From Auxenochlorella pyrenoidosa (taxonomy: Eukaryota; Chlorophyta; Trebouxiophyceae; Chlorellales; Chlorellaceae): DNA of 12,144 nucleotides. This document shows positions 11,272 through 12,144 of the stretch, in pieces. Position 1 is the first letter of the stretch. Every line of letters starts with the position of its first letter. The notes below the pieces were generated by a model that worked only from the letters and a program-made list of their open reading frames with translations, was not told the origin of the DNA and did no database searches. The position numbers and the translations under genes were made by a program. The stretch is from contig KQ482061.1 of assembly GCA_001430745.1 (NCBI GenBank), positions 1,135,707 through 1,147,850 on the forward strand, read 5' to 3'.

Positions 11272-11309
11272 AATGTGATTCTTCCACCCTAATGTGATTC
11301 TTCCGCCCT
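11272..11309 (+). repeat. Two-copy 19-base tandem repeat in the 3' flank
   Basis: AATGTGATTCTTCCACCCT is followed directly by the same 19 bases with a single A-to-G change. It sits about 140 bases after the stop of the membrane-protein gene, probably in its 3' untranslated region. Confidence 0.9.
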
Positions 11310-11465
11310 ACTGTGTTGTCTATGTTTGTTCTTCTTATATCCATCTGCTTGCTTGTTCACCGCTCAGCTCTGCACTCCAGCCCCACAATCTGCCTCTCTG
11401 CCCAGCCAGCCGCACCACCCCTGACAATCACAGCCTGTGAGCTGCTTGCCGAAGCAGAGGGCGCA

Positions 11466-11470
11466 TTACA
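11466..11470 (-). terminator. Possible polyadenylation signal (TGTAA) for plastid L10
   Basis: On the minus strand this reads TGTAA, the motif used for polyadenylation in many green algae, about 200 bases after the L10 stop codon. It is the only copy in this interval. A five-base match is weak evidence on its own. Confidence 0.4.
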
Positions 11471-11665
11471 CGTTGCCCAAGGGACCACGACAGGCAGAGG
11501 TTTAGGAGGTGGTGGCAGGGCAAGGCTAGGGGGAAGGGAGAGAGGGAGCTGGCAGAAATGTTAGCAGAGGAAGCAAAGGGGCGTGTGGCAGCGGTGCACA
11601 GGTGCCGCTCAGGCTCAGCATGCGTATCCATGCTGACCTGGCGCTGGCTGCGTGTGCCAGCCACT

Positions 11666-12144
11666 TCACGCAGACTCGGGCTTGGGGAAGACGTCGGAGA
11701 CCTGCAGGCGGCGGCGGGTGTGTCTGTCAGCAGCTGGTATTCCCGTGCCGTGCGCATCCACTCTCGCCACGATTAATTCGGTTGCCGTGCTGGGCACCAG
11801 TGGCAGCGGGTGCGCCCCGTGCCGGGTACGCGTGCCATAGCCTCCCAGCCCAGCCGCCGCCGCTCCCCGGGCCGACTCAAGCCAGCCTCTGCGCACGCGA
11901 GCCCCGCCGCCGCCCCCCCCCCACACACACACACCTTGAGCTCCTTGTTGTCGTCGCCGTCGGCCAGCGCCTTGACGCCGTAGGCCAGCTTGGTGGGCAC
12001 CTGGTTGATGCCGCGGGCCACCTTGGTGGGCACCTGGTTGATGAGGCGCGCAATGGTGGCAATCAGCTCCAGCTTGGTGGGCATCTTCTCCAGCTTCTTC
12101 ACCTCCAGGTAGTCCATCAGCTTGCCGTCCATCACGCCGCCGCT
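11666..12144 (-). CDS. PRPL10: Plastid-type 50S ribosomal protein L10, C-terminal exons (5' part outside window)
   Basis: Bacterial-type L10 anchors L7/L12 dimers in the ribosomal stalk; a nuclear copy in an alga most likely serves the chloroplast. Exons in transcript order: 12144-11935 (entering from the right edge) and 11701-11666, with intron 11702-11934 (donor GTGTGT, acceptor CCTGCAG), giving 81 codons including TGA. Seen: EVKKLEKMPTKLELIATI, resembling the L10 motif EVKALAKLPSKEELLAKL, then two tandem 11-residue units beginning INQVPTK in the L12-binding helix, then YGVKALADGDDN. The last exon adds only VSDVFPKPESA. The transit peptide and the N-terminal rRNA-binding domain lie outside the window, so targeting is inferred. 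A mitochondrial L10 is less likely but not excluded. Confidence 0.82.
   Translation of the reverse strand, partial: RRRDGRQADGLPGGEEAGEDAHQAGADCHHCAPHQPGAHQGGPRHQPGAHQAGLRRQGAGRRRRQQGAQGVCVWGGGGGGARVRRGWLESARGAAAAGLGGYGTRTRHGAHPLPLVPSTATELIVARVDAHGTGIPAADRHTRRRLQVSDVFPKPESA
11989..12043 (-). repeat. 22-base direct repeat encoding INQVPTK twice in L10
   Basis: Positions 11989-12010 and 12022-12043 are identical over 22 bases and lie 33 bases apart, which equals an 11-codon unit. A shorter related match occurs further upstream in the gene at about 12074-12084 (MPTK). Confidence 0.9.

Larger units (their letters stand above)
11136..11665. other. Convergent 3' interval between the membrane-protein gene and plastid L10
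   Basis: These 530 bases between two stop codons contain both 3' untranslated regions. The part from about 11215 to 11350 is T-rich and AT-richer than the coding regions, as expected for a 3' end. It holds a short tandem repeat and one algal-type polyadenylation motif on the minus strand. I see no supported gene. Confidence 0.7.

Overview
The window looks like nuclear DNA of a green alga, most likely a Chlorella-like trebouxiophyte. It is very GC-rich, its genes are broken into many short exons by introns of roughly 100-300 bases, its 3' splice sites follow nearly pure C tracts, and it carries the C-terminus of what looks like a nuclear-encoded plastid ribosomal protein. No gene can be read as one uninterrupted frame. 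I rebuilt four gene models by joining exons at splice sites that keep the frame and match conserved protein families.

Layout: (1) 12-6345, plus strand, 5' end outside the window: 22 exons that join in frame to 813 codons plus a stop. The first ~510 residues are the core of a Ufd2/UBE4-type E4 ubiquitin ligase. Where that family normally ends in a U-box, this protein continues into a BIRC6-type E2 ubiquitin-conjugating domain with its catalytic cysteine. (2) 6571-9219, minus strand, complete: an 8-exon, 436-residue CDK7/CDKD-type CDK-activating kinase, convergent with gene 1 (225 bases apart). (3) 9647-11135, plus strand, complete: a 2-exon, 458-residue single-pass membrane protein of unknown function, divergent from the kinase across a 427-base shared promoter interval. 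(4) 11666-12144, minus strand, 5' end outside the window: C-terminal exons of a bacterial-type (plastid) ribosomal protein L10, convergent with gene 3.

The main result is the E4-E2 fusion: a polyubiquitin-chain elongation scaffold carrying its own conjugating enzyme in place of the E2-recruiting U-box. The second is splicing. About six of the 30 introns modelled start with GC instead of GT, and two of these flank the exon with the E2 active-site cysteine, one of them after an apparent 7-base microexon. The four genes have unrelated jobs (ubiquitin conjugation, cell-cycle/transcription kinase, unknown membrane protein, plastid translation), and nothing suggests they form a functional cluster.
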